A DNA stretch of 17,553 bases from Algoriphagus sp. (GCA_023255285.1 JALRIY010000023.1:1-17553); one strand, 5' to 3'; shown: positions 1 through 7,543, counted from the first letter of the stretch. Numbers and translations are program-made. Notes: generated from the sequence alone by a model not told the origin.

Positions 1-276
1 GTTTGGTGGGGGGGCGATTTTAATGAGCTAATCCAAAAGATTCAAAATCAATCTCTTTCAATTAATCAGGTTTTCTTTTTCCTTGGATATAGTGGCTGGG
101 AAGTGGGGCAATTGGCACAGGAACTACAAGAGGGTGCATGGATTGTGTATCCGGATTCTCTTGATGAATCAATCATCCAATTGTCTGCTGCACAAATTTG
201 GAAAACCTTAATGAGAAATATGGGTGGAGAGTTTCAAATTCAAGCAAATTATCCGATTGACCCACGATTAAATTAG
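1..276 (+). CDS. YqgE/AlgH family protein, 3' end only (partial)
   Basis: The window opens inside a gene read from base 1 and ending at TAG 274-276, leaving 91 visible residues. The visible part carries the family's conserved features in order: a WWGGD-type segment at the left edge, GYSGWEVGQL in the middle (family pattern GYxGWxxGQL), EGAWIVYP, a LW/IW-containing helix, and the terminal NYPIDPRLN (family ending anFPxDPxLN). This is the DUF179 fold, a small cytosolic protein family of unsettled biochemical role; the AlgH name comes from a Pseudomonas alginate regulator and does not define a function here. The 5' half lies outside the window. It is followed after 49 bp by the DUF349 gene, which has its own promoter-like element. 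Family assignment is firm; function is not known. Confidence 0.88.
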   Translation, partial: VWWGGDFNELIQKIQNQSLSINQVFFFLGYSGWEVGQLAQELQEGAWIVYPDSLDESIIQLSAAQIWKTLMRNMGGEFQIQANYPIDPRLN

Positions 277-286
277 GCAAAATCCC

Positions 287-294
287 TACCTTTG
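287..294 (+). promoter_or_regulatory. Bacteroidota -7 element (TACCTTTG) before the DUF349 gene
   Basis: TACCTTTG matches the Bacteroidota primary-sigma -7 consensus TAnnTTTG exactly and lies 31 bp before the ATG at 326, leaving room for a short leader. I find no TTTG at the usual 19-21 bp upstream distance, so only half of the promoter is visible. It starts within 11 bp of the YqgE stop, which suggests that the DUF349 gene can be transcribed independently. Confidence 0.5.
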
Positions 295-325
295 ACTGTA
301 TTGATTTGTATTAGTTTAGTTTTTT

Positions 326-2308
326 ATGAACAAGAAAAGTAAAGAAATATCCGAGGAGGATAAGGTGACCCAAGCTTCAGAAAATGTAGTGGAAGGTATT
401 GAGCTAACTACCAATGAAATTGAAACTTTCAAGGAAGAGGAAGTTGTCAATTTGCAGCAGGTAGAAAACAAAGAAATTCAGGTAACTGATGAAACTACCG
501 AAAAATCAATTGAAATAGAAGGGAATATTCCTTCTGAATCAATTGTGAATGAGGAAGTTACGGATCCCGAAGAATCTGCAGTTGAAGAAGAACCTGTCCC
601 TCTTGATCTTTCTGGACAAAGCAAGGCTCAATTACTTGACTTGATTAAGGAGAAAATAAATTCTCCCAATGCACTTAAATCAGATAAGACTATACAAGAA
701 ATTAAGAATGCATTTGATGAATTTTCTAACAAAGAACGTGAAGATGCATTTCAGCAATTTTTAGGGGAGGGTGGAATTGCAGATGATTTTGAATACAGAG
801 GTTCATCTATCGATAAAGAATTCAACATAATTTTTAACGAGTTTAAAAAACAGCTCTATGCGAATCGAAAAGAGGCAGAAAAGCAAAAAGAAAAAAATTT
901 AGTTGCTAAAACAGAGCTCCTCAATAAATTGAGAGAATTGGTAGATGGTGAGGAGACGACCTTGAGTATGGCAGCTGTAAAAGCCATTCAAGATTCTTGG
1001 AAATCTATTGGCCCAGTGCCTTTATCACAAAGTAGGAATCTTTGGGCTAGCTTTAATGCGTTGATGGATCGCTTTTATGATAATAGGAGTATCTATTTTG
1101 AATTAAAAGAACTAGATCGTAAGAAAAATTTGGAAAGCAAATTAGAACTTTGCGAAAAGGCGGAATCTTTAGTTCAATTAGAAGATCTCAAAGATGCAAT
1201 TCAGCAATTGAATGAGCTTCATGAAGAGTTTAAGCATTTAGGTCCTGTACCTAGGGAAGAGCAAGAGCAAGTATGGCAGCGATTTAAATCTGCCTCCGAT
1301 GCAATTTATGATAGAAGAAAAGAATTCTTTGAAGGTCAAAAAGATGTGCTTAAAAAGAATCTGGAAGAAAAGGAAGCATTAATTGTGACTTTAACCCCTT
1401 TTGGTGAATTTAAAGCAGATCGAATTAAAGATTGGAATTCAAAAACAAAAGAAATATTAGAACTTCAAAAAGCTTGGGAAAAAGTAGGGGCCTTGCCCAA
1501 AGAATCTAGTAAAGAGATAAATAAGGCATTTTGGACATTATTCAAGCAGTTCTTTCACAATAAGAACCTTTTCTTCAAAGAGCTTGATGATATACGCGCT
1601 ACAAATCAAAGGAAAGCAGAAGAATTGATTGCAAAAGCGCAAGAATTACAAGAAAATACTAACTGGCAAACTACTGCCAATCAATTTGTTAAGCTGCAAC
1701 AAGATTGGAAAAAATTAGGTCCTACTCCAGAGAAGCAGCGAGATGCTTTGTATAAAAAATTTAAGGAGGCTTGTGATTCGTTTTTCGAGAATAGACGAAA
1801 CTCCTCAAAGGATTCAAACACTGAGTTTGAGTTAAACTTGGCAAAAAAATTAGCAATTATTGACCAAATTCACGCATTAAAATCTGTAGAAACTGGTTTG
1901 GATGAAAATCAATTGAGTGACCTAGTTACTGAATTCAATGCGCTAGGATTTGTGCCAAGAAAAAACATCAAAGAAGTTCAAGCAAAATTCAAAGAAGCTG
2001 TTGATGCGTGCTTAGATGCACTTGGAGAGAAAGGGGCTAATAAAGAAGATTTTATGTTCAGATTAAACCTGAATAGAATTCAGTCCGATCCAAATTCAGT
2101 TAAAACGTTGAATAAAAAGGAACATGGTATTCGAAAGCAAATTACTGACCTTGAAAATAGCATCACCTTGTGGAGAAACAACCTTGACTTCTTTGCGGCT
2201 TCTAAGACAGCTGATAAGTTAAGGGAGCAGTTTGACATCAAAATTCAAAAAGCGGAAGAAGAGATTGATAAACTGAAGAAAAAACTGTCGATATTAAAGG
2301 AATTTTAA
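326..2308 (+). CDS. Protein with five DUF349 repeats
   Basis: A 660-residue, highly charged, soluble-looking protein without signal peptide or membrane segment. Residues about 8-95 are acidic and low-complexity (rich in Glu, Val, Thr). Five DUF349 repeats follow, each built as W/F-x-x-L/I-G-x-x-P, a short helix, an aromatic-rich F-x-x-A/F, and a basic end such as ENRR or DRRKEFF: cores near 225-258, 300-337, 383-420, 461-496 and 537-566. A weaker copy may exist at 130-180. The last 60 residues (about 600-660) form a Lys/Glu heptad-like coiled coil. The ATG at 326 is the natural start, with a TAnnTTTG element 31 bp upstream. DUF349 has no established biochemical function that I can name; the elongated helical repeats suggest a scaffold or binding role, which is inference. 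Likely monocistronic between YqgE and tRNA-Thr. Confidence 0.9.
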   Translation: MNKKSKEISEEDKVTQASENVVEGIELTTNEIETFKEEEVVNLQQVENKEIQVTDETTEKSIEIEGNIPSESIVNEEVTDPEESAVEEEPVPLDLSGQSKAQLLDLIKEKINSPNALKSDKTIQEIKNAFDEFSNKEREDAFQQFLGEGGIADDFEYRGSSIDKEFNIIFNEFKKQLYANRKEAEKQKEKNLVAKTELLNKLRELVDGEETTLSMAAVKAIQDSWKSIGPVPLSQSRNLWASFNALMDRFYDNRSIYFELKELDRKKNLESKLELCEKAESLVQLEDLKDAIQQLNELHEEFKHLGPVPREEQEQVWQRFKSASDAIYDRRKEFFEGQKDVLKKNLEEKEALIVTLTPFGEFKADRIKDWNSKTKEILELQKAWEKVGALPKESSKEINKAFWTLFKQFFHNKNLFFKELDDIRATNQRKAEELIAKAQELQENTNWQTTANQFVKLQQDWKKLGPTPEKQRDALYKKFKEACDSFFENRRNSSKDSNTEFELNLAKKLAIIDQIHALKSVETGLDENQLSDLVTEFNALGFVPRKNIKEVQAKFKEAVDACLDALGEKGANKEDFMFRLNLNRIQSDPNSVKTLNKKEHGIRKQITDLENSITLWRNNLDFFAASKTADKLREQFDIKIQKAEEEIDKLKKKLSILKEF

Positions 2309-2366
2309 TTTTTAGGTCCTCACTATCTGAAAGATAGCGTGAATCTTAAAAAATATGTGCGGTGCT

Positions 2367-2398
2367 TTTGGTCTAATAGGCCAATCCTTCTATATTTG
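2367..2398 (+). promoter_or_regulatory. Full Bacteroidota promoter of tRNA-Thr (TTTG-N20-TATATTTG)
   Basis: TTTG at 2367-2370, a 20-bp spacer, then TATATTTG at 2391-2398, an exact match to the Bacteroidota consensus TTTG-N19/21-TAnnTTTG. It ends 17 bp before the mature 5' end of the tRNA, as expected for a short 5' leader removed by RNase P. This is the clearest promoter in the window and supports the phylum assignment. Confidence 0.78.
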
Positions 2399-2415
2399 CA
2401 CCACCATAAAGGTAG

Positions 2416-2488
<73 letters not shown>

Positions 2489-2498
2489 CTTGGTTATC

Positions 2499-2534
2499 AA
2501 GCACTTACGAGAACTTTCTTGTAAGTGCTTTTTT
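2499..2534 (+). terminator. Intrinsic terminator of tRNA-Thr
   Basis: AAGCACTTAC (2499-2508) pairs perfectly with GTAAGTGCTT (2521-2530). The pairing extends inward through CGAGAA/TTCTTG with one G-T wobble, so the stem is long with a tight loop. A run of six T (2529-2534) follows. It sits 11 bp after the tRNA 3' end. Confidence 0.9.
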
Positions 2535-2708
2535 ATTTGTGCTGGATTTCCACAAAATCACTCCTTAGCAGATTCTATTTGCCTGATACAAAATTTATCC
2601 AAAAGATTTTTTTCTGAGTTCGAAATCAACAGTGTAGCACAAAAAGCACAATAAAAATTGTTCTTCCTAGACGGTTTTTTTTGGTAACGTATCCAATTTG
2701 AATAGTCC

Positions 2709-3998
2709 TTAGCCAAACGGCTGTTCAATAGAAATACTTTGTTTTGTAAAATAGTGTGGGCCATCATCTCCCAGGTACAAACAATCTTCTAATCTAATTC
2801 CAAATTCTCCTGGTATGGCGATTGTTGGCTCGTTGCTAAAACACATTCCCGTCGTAATCTTGGTCAGATTACCCTTCACAAAGTTTGTCCACTCATGGCC
2901 TTCTAAGCCGATCCCATGACCTGTTCGATGTGGTAACCCTGGTAGTTTGTAATCCTTACCAAATCCAGCAGATTCAATCACTGCCCTTGCAGCAGCATCC
3001 ACGGACTCACAGGTTGCACCTATTTTTATGGCAGAAAATGCAGCATCCTGCGCTTCTTTTTCGATGTTCCAAACATCAATCTGACGTTGACTTGGTTTAC
3101 CCATTACAATCGTCCTAGTGATATCTGATGCATATCCCTCACAACTTGTTCCACCATCAACCAAAACCACATCACCTTCATGAATGGTCTGTGGAACAAT
3201 ACTGCCATGTGGCATAGCTGAATATTTCCCTATGTTCACCATAGCACTGCCCGTATATCCCAGATTTCTAAAAGCTGCAGAAATATTTGCTCTAAACTCT
3301 GCCTGTGGCATATTTGGTCGGAGCGTTGCAAATGCCGCTTTGTAGGCTTCTATGGTGATATCATTCGACTTTTGCATCAATGCAATTTCTGCTTTGCTCT
3401 TATACATCCTACAACCTGCCGTTACAGGTGTGGCATCTACAATCTCAAAACCAGGTGCAGCCTTTTTTACGCCATCGGCGATAAAAAATCTAACACGTTC
3501 TTCCATGCCAATCCTTTTGTGTTTGACACCTCTATCTTTTACGATACCTGCAATCAATGCATAAGGACTTTCATGTTCTTCCCAGCAACGTATCTCATCT
3601 CCAAAAACTGGATTGATTAGTTCCATAGCACGATCTTCCTCAAATTTCGGGCATACATAAGCGATGGAACCTGAGGCTGGGATAACCACCCCAAAAGTCC
3701 TTTCACTTTGTCCCCATCTCATGCTGGTGAAATAAAATGATGAAGCAGTTCCTTCTAAAAAAATCGCATCAATTTTTTCCTTAGACATTAAATCTTGTGC
3801 CTTTGCAATTCTTTGTTTTCTTTCCTCCACGGATATCGGAACAATCCCATCAACCATGGGTTTCAAGTCGCTTATACTTGAAGGAAGATCAAATTCTTCC
3901 TTTGTCAAACTATTCGCTGCAAATAAGTTTCCTGAAAGAGACATTGCTCCTGATGTAAGAGCAGCTATGCTTAAAAATTTTCTCCGGCTTTGTGACAT
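2709..3998 (-). CDS. Tat-exported M24 family metallopeptidase (aminopeptidase P / Xaa-Pro dipeptidase-like)
   Basis: A 429-residue protein that starts with a twin-arginine leader (SRRKFLSIA near residues 4-12, then a short hydrophobic stretch to about residue 27), so it is probably exported folded and metal-loaded to the periplasm. Residues about 50-190 look like a creatinase-type N-terminal domain. The C-terminal half is the M24 pita-bread fold with all five metal ligands in place: D281 in VDGG, D292 in SDITRT, H361 in GHGIG, E390 in NEP and E404 in RLED; H368 (GHEW) fits the conserved second His. Members hydrolyse X-Pro bonds in peptides with two divalent metals; exact specificity cannot be read from sequence. 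Length is normal for the family. It is a single gene convergent with the DUF349/tRNA block, with a near-consensus promoter just upstream. Confidence 0.9.
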   Translation of the reverse strand: MSQSRRKFLSIAALTSGAMSLSGNLFAANSLTKEEFDLPSSISDLKPMVDGIVPISVEERKQRIAKAQDLMSKEKIDAIFLEGTASSFYFTSMRWGQSERTFGVVIPASGSIAYVCPKFEEDRAMELINPVFGDEIRCWEEHESPYALIAGIVKDRGVKHKRIGMEERVRFFIADGVKKAAPGFEIVDATPVTAGCRMYKSKAEIALMQKSNDITIEAYKAAFATLRPNMPQAEFRANISAAFRNLGYTGSAMVNIGKYSAMPHGSIVPQTIHEGDVVLVDGGTSCEGYASDITRTIVMGKPSQRQIDVWNIEKEAQDAAFSAIKIGATCESVDAAARAVIESAGFGKDYKLPGLPHRTGHGIGLEGHEWTNFVKGNLTKITTGMCFSNEPTIAIPGEFGIRLEDCLYLGDDGPHYFTKQSISIEQPFG

Positions 3999-4020
3999 AT
4001 AAATAATTGTTGTGCTGATT

Positions 4021-4053
4021 TAAATGTACGGCTAAATCTTTTCGTTTTTGAAA
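4021..4053 (-). promoter_or_regulatory. Probable promoter of the M24 peptidase gene
   Basis: On the minus strand TACATTTA (4028 to 4021) matches TAnnTTTG at seven of eight positions, and TTTC (4053 to 4050) lies 21 bp upstream in place of the TTTG box. The -7 element is 22 bp before the ATG at 3998. Two mismatches in total keep this at moderate confidence. Confidence 0.45.
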
Positions 4054-4227
4054 GCCTGCTAGGAGTTTTTTTTTGGAAAAATTAGCACGCTACAAATCCA
4101 CCACTTGCTATCCATTTTAAAATCACTTTTATTCTTATGTAACCGGGTGTATTTTGGTGGATTTATCATACTCTGGCTCAAAAAAATAAATTTTTGCGAC
4201 GGAAAAAGTTTTTAAGAACCTTGTCTT

Positions 4228-4296
4228 CCTTTACGACTCTACGACTAAGCGAGAAGAAAAAATAAAAAATAGCGCAAAGCCGCCAATACGCCAAGG
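4228..4296. repeat. Octamer-phased bipartite intergenic repeat element
   Basis: Left arm: three contiguous octamers, CCTTTACG, ACTCTACG and ACTAAGCG (4228-4251), each ending in CG. A 21-bp A-rich centre follows (4252-4272). Right arm: three octamers, CGCAAAGC, CGCCAATA and CGCCAAGG (4273-4296), each starting with CG. The arms are imperfect inverted copies: CCTT opens the element and AAGG closes it, and the CG dinucleotides stay in 8-bp register on both sides. I recall similar CGCAAAG-type intergenic repeats from other Bacteroidota genomes, but only one copy is present here and copy number cannot be checked. Confidence 0.5.
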
Positions 4297-4356
4297 ACCT
4301 TTCTGACTTAATTTTGGGAACTATTCCTTATGTGATCCTTACTATCGGCGGCGGAT

Positions 4357-4379
4357 TGTGGGAGGCCTGTCTCCCGACA
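4357..4379 (+). other. GC-rich hairpin before the oxidoreductase gene
   Basis: TGTGGGAG (4357-4364) pairs with CTCCC-g-ACA (4371-4379) around the 6-nt loop GCCTGT, with a single bulged G. There is no T tract after it, so it is not a standard terminator. It lies just upstream of a TAACTTTG element. Role unknown. Confidence 0.4.
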
Positions 4380-4385
4380 TGTGGG

Positions 4386-4393
4386 TAACTTTG
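4386..4393 (+). promoter_or_regulatory. Candidate -7 element (TAACTTTG) for the flavin oxidoreductase
   Basis: TAACTTTG is an exact TAnnTTTG match 83 bp before the ATG at 4477. No TTTG box is seen 19-21 bp upstream. If used, transcription would start inside the in-frame stretch preceding the ATG, which argues that the ATG and not the upstream GTG (4381) is the translation start. A sigma70-like pair, TTGTTA (4414-4419) and TATAAT (4437-4442) with 17-bp spacing, is an alternative, though Bacteroidota promoters rarely look like that. Confidence 0.4.
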
Positions 4394-4476
4394 GATTTAA
4401 AGGAATTTCAGCTTTGTTACTTCTTTATTTATTGGGTATAATCGTGCTTTCAGAAACAATTCTGACCAATTTCACC

Positions 4477-5700
4477 ATGTCTACTAAATTAACTGATATA
4501 CTTCAACTCCCCTGCGGTGTCACTTTAAAAAACCGCTTAAGTAAATCCGCCATGAGTGAAAACATGGGCTCCAGAGGGTACACTTCCAATGAGAAGTTTA
4601 ATCGATTGTATGCTCGCTGGGCAGAAGGAGGAATAGGATTACTGATTACCGGGAATGTGATGGTGGATCGATTTGCCTTGGGAGAAGCGCACAATGTGGT
4701 AATCGAGAAAGGAATTCAAGATACAAACTTGCCACTTTGGGCTGCTGCAGGAAAAAGAGAAGGCACGCACATCTGGGTACAACTGAATCATCCAGGGAAG
4801 CAATCACCAAAATCCCTAAGTAAAGAACCCGTAGCACCCTCAGCAATACCCCTAAAAAAGCCTTTGAATCGCCTTTTCAATACCCCAAGAGCACTAACTG
4901 AAGAAGAGATACTCGACATCATTGCACGCTTTGCTTATGCTGCAAAAGTCTGCAAGGAAAGTGGATTTACAGGAGTGCAGATTCATGGAGCTCATGGCTA
5001 TTTGGTCAGCCAATTCCTTTCTCCTACCCACAATCAGCGCGAAGATCGTTGGGGAGGAAGTCTTGAAAATCGCATTCGCTTTGTTAAAGAAGTGTATCTG
5101 GCCATTCGAAAAGAAGTAGGAGATTCATTTCCTGTTGGCATCAAGTTAAACTCTGCTGATTTCCAGAAAGGAGGATTTACTCAAGAGGATTCTAGGGAAG
5201 TCATCAAGCAATTGAGTGCCATGGGTATGGATTTGATTGAAATATCTGGAGGAACTTACGAAGCTCCTGCCATGATGGGAGCAGCTCAAAAAGAGTCCAC
5301 TAAGCTACGAGAAGCCTATTTTATAACCTATTGCGAAGAGGTAAGGAAACTGGTTCATAGTCCCCTAATGCTAACTGGAGGATTTCGCTCGGCTCAAGGA
5401 ATGAATGCGGCCTTGGAATCTGGTGTCTGCGATGTTATCGGGATAGCACGTTCATTAGCAATTCAACCCGATTTCCCAAATCAGTTGTTATCAGGTGAAA
5501 CAATAACGAGTCAGGTAAAACCTTTGACCACAGGTTGGAAATTTTTAGATAAAACCTTCCCCTTGGAAATCATTTGGTACACGGATCAACTCCATTTAAT
5601 GGGGGAAGGAAAAATTCCCAATCCAAAAAAATCTGTGCTAGGATCTGTACTGAGAATGGTCTACAAGTTGGGAAAGAGTTCAATAAAAAGAGTTCGGTAG
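4477..5700 (+). CDS. NADH:flavin oxidoreductase, Old Yellow Enzyme family
   Basis: A 407-residue FMN-binding TIM barrel that would reduce activated C=C bonds (enones and similar) with NAD(P)H in the cytosol. Seen in order (numbering from the ATG): LKNRLSKSAM near 16-26 (first strand), LLITGNVMVD about 55-64, VQLNHPGKQS about 101-110 (flavin binding), HGAHGYL with H170/H173 as substrate-binding pair and Y175, REDRWGGS near 188-194 (family signature), VGIKLN about 220-225, LTGGFR about 299-304 and GIARSLA about 322-328 for FMN phosphate. A basic C-terminal tail of about 60 residues follows the barrel. The frame stays open upstream to a GTG at 4381 that would add 32 residues with a hydrophobic stretch. 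I prefer the ATG because family members are cytosolic and begin near the barrel. Physiological substrate unknown. Confidence 0.88.
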   Translation: MSTKLTDILQLPCGVTLKNRLSKSAMSENMGSRGYTSNEKFNRLYARWAEGGIGLLITGNVMVDRFALGEAHNVVIEKGIQDTNLPLWAAAGKREGTHIWVQLNHPGKQSPKSLSKEPVAPSAIPLKKPLNRLFNTPRALTEEEILDIIARFAYAAKVCKESGFTGVQIHGAHGYLVSQFLSPTHNQREDRWGGSLENRIRFVKEVYLAIRKEVGDSFPVGIKLNSADFQKGGFTQEDSREVIKQLSAMGMDLIEISGGTYEAPAMMGAAQKESTKLREAYFITYCEEVRKLVHSPLMLTGGFRSAQGMNAALESGVCDVIGIARSLAIQPDFPNQLLSGETITSQVKPLTTGWKFLDKTFPLEIIWYTDQLHLMGEGKIPNPKKSVLGSVLRMVYKLGKSSIKRVR

Positions 5701-5820
5701 TCTCGGTAAATTTTTTAGGTAATTCAAAGCCATTAAATTTCTCGAAAACTTAATATCAGGAAACGAATAATCCCCAATTTTTTTTGATTTTTAAGTTCAT
5801 TAAAAAGTAAATAGATAGCT

Positions 5821-7392
5821 ATGAACCAAGCTTTTAAAAACTTAAAATTAATTTCCATACAACTCCTTACTTTTTTGGCATTTCAAGGAAATGCCCAAGA
5901 AATTAGAAAATATGCTCCACCAGTTTTTGGGACAGATTGGAGTAAGCCCTCTGAATATCCTGATCGGATAGTAATCAATTTTGGACAGGATCCCTCACGT
6001 CAGGTAAATGTAACTTGGCGAACTAATGCAGCAATAGAAATGGCTTATGCCGAAATTGCAATTGCCTCGGCTGCTCCTAAATTTTGGCGTATAGCAAAAA
6101 CCATTCGTGCTAAAACAGAACTCTTGGACGCAAGTAAATTACAGGGAGCAAACGTATTGGCTAATTATCACGCTGTTGAATTTACTGATTTAGAGCCAGG
6201 AACTCGGTATGGCTATCGCGTTGGCGATGGGGAGCGTTGGAGCGAATGGTTTCAATTTGAAACTGCCTCAGAAAAAAAAGATGAAAAATTTTCTTTTTTA
6301 TATGTTGGTGATGCCCAGAATTACATACTAGAACTTTGGTCAAGGTTAATTCGAGAGGGGTTTAAGACAGCTCCCAATTCGAAATTTATCATTCATGCAG
6401 GAGACTTAATTAACCATGCACACTATGAGCAAGAATGGCACGAATGGTTCACTGCTGGTGGATTTATTCATAGCATGATTCCATCTGTTACCACACCAGG
6501 AAATCATGAGTATAGAGCAATCAATGAAGAAGAATCCAAGCTTGGGAAAAGAAGTCTTTCTGTACAATGGAGACCACAGTTTACACTTCCTGAGAATGGC
6601 CCTGAGGGATTGGAGGAAACAGTATATTTCATGGACTATCAGGATGTTCGACTTATTATCTTGAATAGTAATGTAGAAATAGAAAAGCAGGCAATTTGGC
6701 TTGAGGAGGTGTTAAAAAGCACAAAACAAAAATGGAAAATTGTCACCTATCACCATCCTTTATTTTCTGCTTCAAATGGCAGAGATAATTCAAAATTAAG
6801 AGAGTTATGGAAGCCTATTTTTGATGCTTATAACGTAGATCTTGCCTTACAAGGACATGATCACGCCTACGCAAGAGGAAGAGTATCTCCAGGAGAAAAT
6901 TTAATGGATGGAGTTAATATGAGAGACCAAACAGGAACGGTGTATGTGGTTTCTGTTAGTGGTGGGAAAATGTATAAAATTGGAGACGATTGGACTGCAA
7001 GTGGGGCAGAAAGAGATCGTGTTGGAGAAAACACCCAACTTTTTCAAGTAATTACCGTGAATGGTGACCAATTGTTATTTGAATCTTATACCGCGATAGG
7101 GGAGCTATATGATTCTTTTCAATTGACAAAAAATGGGGGTAAACCAAATATTTTTCTTGAATTAAGAGCAAATGCAGTCCCCGAAAAATACCATTCTAAT
7201 ACCACCTATTATGGGGATCTTCTTCCAAAGGAAATTGAAGAAAAATTGATTAAGGAGTACTTAGAATTTGCAATTTCTCGTGTTAGCACCCATAAAGTGA
7301 ATGACAAACTAATCTTTATGGTGCAACTAGAAAATGGAAAAACAGTGGTAAACCTTACGCTTGATTCGAAAGGCAATAAAGTAGTCAAATAA
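5821..7392 (+). CDS. Secreted purple acid phosphatase-like metallophosphoesterase
   Basis: A 523-residue protein with an N-terminal signal peptide (hydrophobic residues about 8-21, ending GNAQ near 26). Residues about 45-148 form the fibronectin-type domain typical of purple acid phosphatases (QDPSRQVNVTWRT, then LEPGTRYGYRV). The calcineurin-like catalytic domain follows with all metal motifs: GD at 163-164, GDL at 194-196, GNHE at 227-230, HHP at 311-313 and GHDH at 345-348. These ligands hold a two-metal centre that hydrolyses phosphomonoesters, or possibly diesters, outside the cytoplasm. Residues about 410-523 form a C-terminal part that I do not recognise. The gene starts 120 bp after the oxidoreductase and is likely separate from it. 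A phosphate-scavenging role is inferred from the family only; no Pho-type regulatory site is visible. Confidence 0.9.
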   Translation: MNQAFKNLKLISIQLLTFLAFQGNAQEIRKYAPPVFGTDWSKPSEYPDRIVINFGQDPSRQVNVTWRTNAAIEMAYAEIAIASAAPKFWRIAKTIRAKTELLDASKLQGANVLANYHAVEFTDLEPGTRYGYRVGDGERWSEWFQFETASEKKDEKFSFLYVGDAQNYILELWSRLIREGFKTAPNSKFIIHAGDLINHAHYEQEWHEWFTAGGFIHSMIPSVTTPGNHEYRAINEEESKLGKRSLSVQWRPQFTLPENGPEGLEETVYFMDYQDVRLIILNSNVEIEKQAIWLEEVLKSTKQKWKIVTYHHPLFSASNGRDNSKLRELWKPIFDAYNVDLALQGHDHAYARGRVSPGENLMDGVNMRDQTGTVYVVSVSGGKMYKIGDDWTASGAERDRVGENTQLFQVITVNGDQLLFESYTAIGELYDSFQLTKNGGKPNIFLELRANAVPEKYHSNTTYYGDLLPKEIEEKLIKEYLEFAISRVSTHKVNDKLIFMVQLENGKTVVNLTLDSKGNKVVK

Positions 7393-7467
7393 ATTATATC
7401 TAAAAGTCTTCCGATTTTGCTTTTAGGTTCACATTATATAATTTAAAAGAAAGGCCTGAATGATTGA

Positions 7468-7530
7468 TGTGCCCCCAAAAAGTTAGACACTTATTGGGGG
7501 CTAGTCCATTTATCGGGACTTTTTTTATGC
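7468..7530 (+). mobile_element. Possible relic of an IS3-family left end
   Basis: TGTGCCCCCAAAAAGTTAGA (7468-7487) resembles the terminal inverted repeat of Bacteroidota IS3-family elements, which commonly start TGT/TGA-CCCCC-AAAAAGTT-GACA and are followed by a hairpin, a T run and the ATG of orfA. Here the hairpin, T run and an ATG (7526-7528) are all present, but the frame after it runs straight into the 3' end of the GH30 gene on the other strand, and no transposase sequence or opposite end is visible. It could be a solo end left by deletion, or simply a terminator that looks like one. The identification rests on memory of such ends. Confidence 0.35.
7471..7527 (+). terminator. Twin hairpin with T tract after the phosphatase gene
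   Basis: Two stems in tandem: GCCCCCAA (7471-7478) with TTGGGGGC (7494-7501), eight perfect pairs, then AGTCC (7503-7507) with GGACT (7516-7520) followed by eight T (7520-7527). In plus orientation the second stem is a convincing intrinsic terminator for transcripts coming from the phosphatase 80-110 bp upstream. On the minus strand no U tract follows the stems, so it would not terminate GH30 transcripts efficiently. The sequence may derive from an insertion-sequence end (see the overlapping entry). Confidence 0.6.
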
Positions 7531-7543
7531 TTGTAGGTTTGGA

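Larger units (their letters stand above)
3999..4476. other. Divergent intergenic region of about 480 bp
   Basis: This spacer separates the minus-strand M24 peptidase from the plus-strand flavin oxidoreductase. It holds the M24 promoter (4021-4053), an octamer-phased repeat element (4228-4296), a GC-rich hairpin (4357-4379) and promoter-like sequences for the right-hand gene (4386-4393; also 4414-4442). The stretch 4054-4227 is AT-rich with homopolymer runs, and I see no gene in it. No convincing open reading frame starts in the spacer apart from the in-frame extension of the oxidoreductase discussed under that gene. Confidence 0.7.

Noticed and set aside
2321..2340. Hairpin CTATCT/AGATAG just after the DUF349 gene, as terminator
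   Set aside because: Six-pair AT-rich stem with a 3-nt loop and no following T tract; A-rich sequence follows instead.
2641..2661. Small hairpin ACAAT/ATTGT with a U run on the minus strand, as terminator of the M24 peptidase
   Set aside because: Only five pairs with one GC, and about 50 bp past the stop codon; too weak to call.
2558..2767. Open frame of 69 codons on the minus strand overlapping the M24 3' end
   Set aside because: Overlaps a conserved gene in another frame, unusual composition, no recognisable motif.
4414..4442. Sigma70-type promoter TTGTTA-N17-TATAAT as main promoter of the oxidoreductase
   Set aside because: Good match to the E. coli consensus, but Bacteroidota primary sigma factors use TAnnTTTG; kept only as an alternative.
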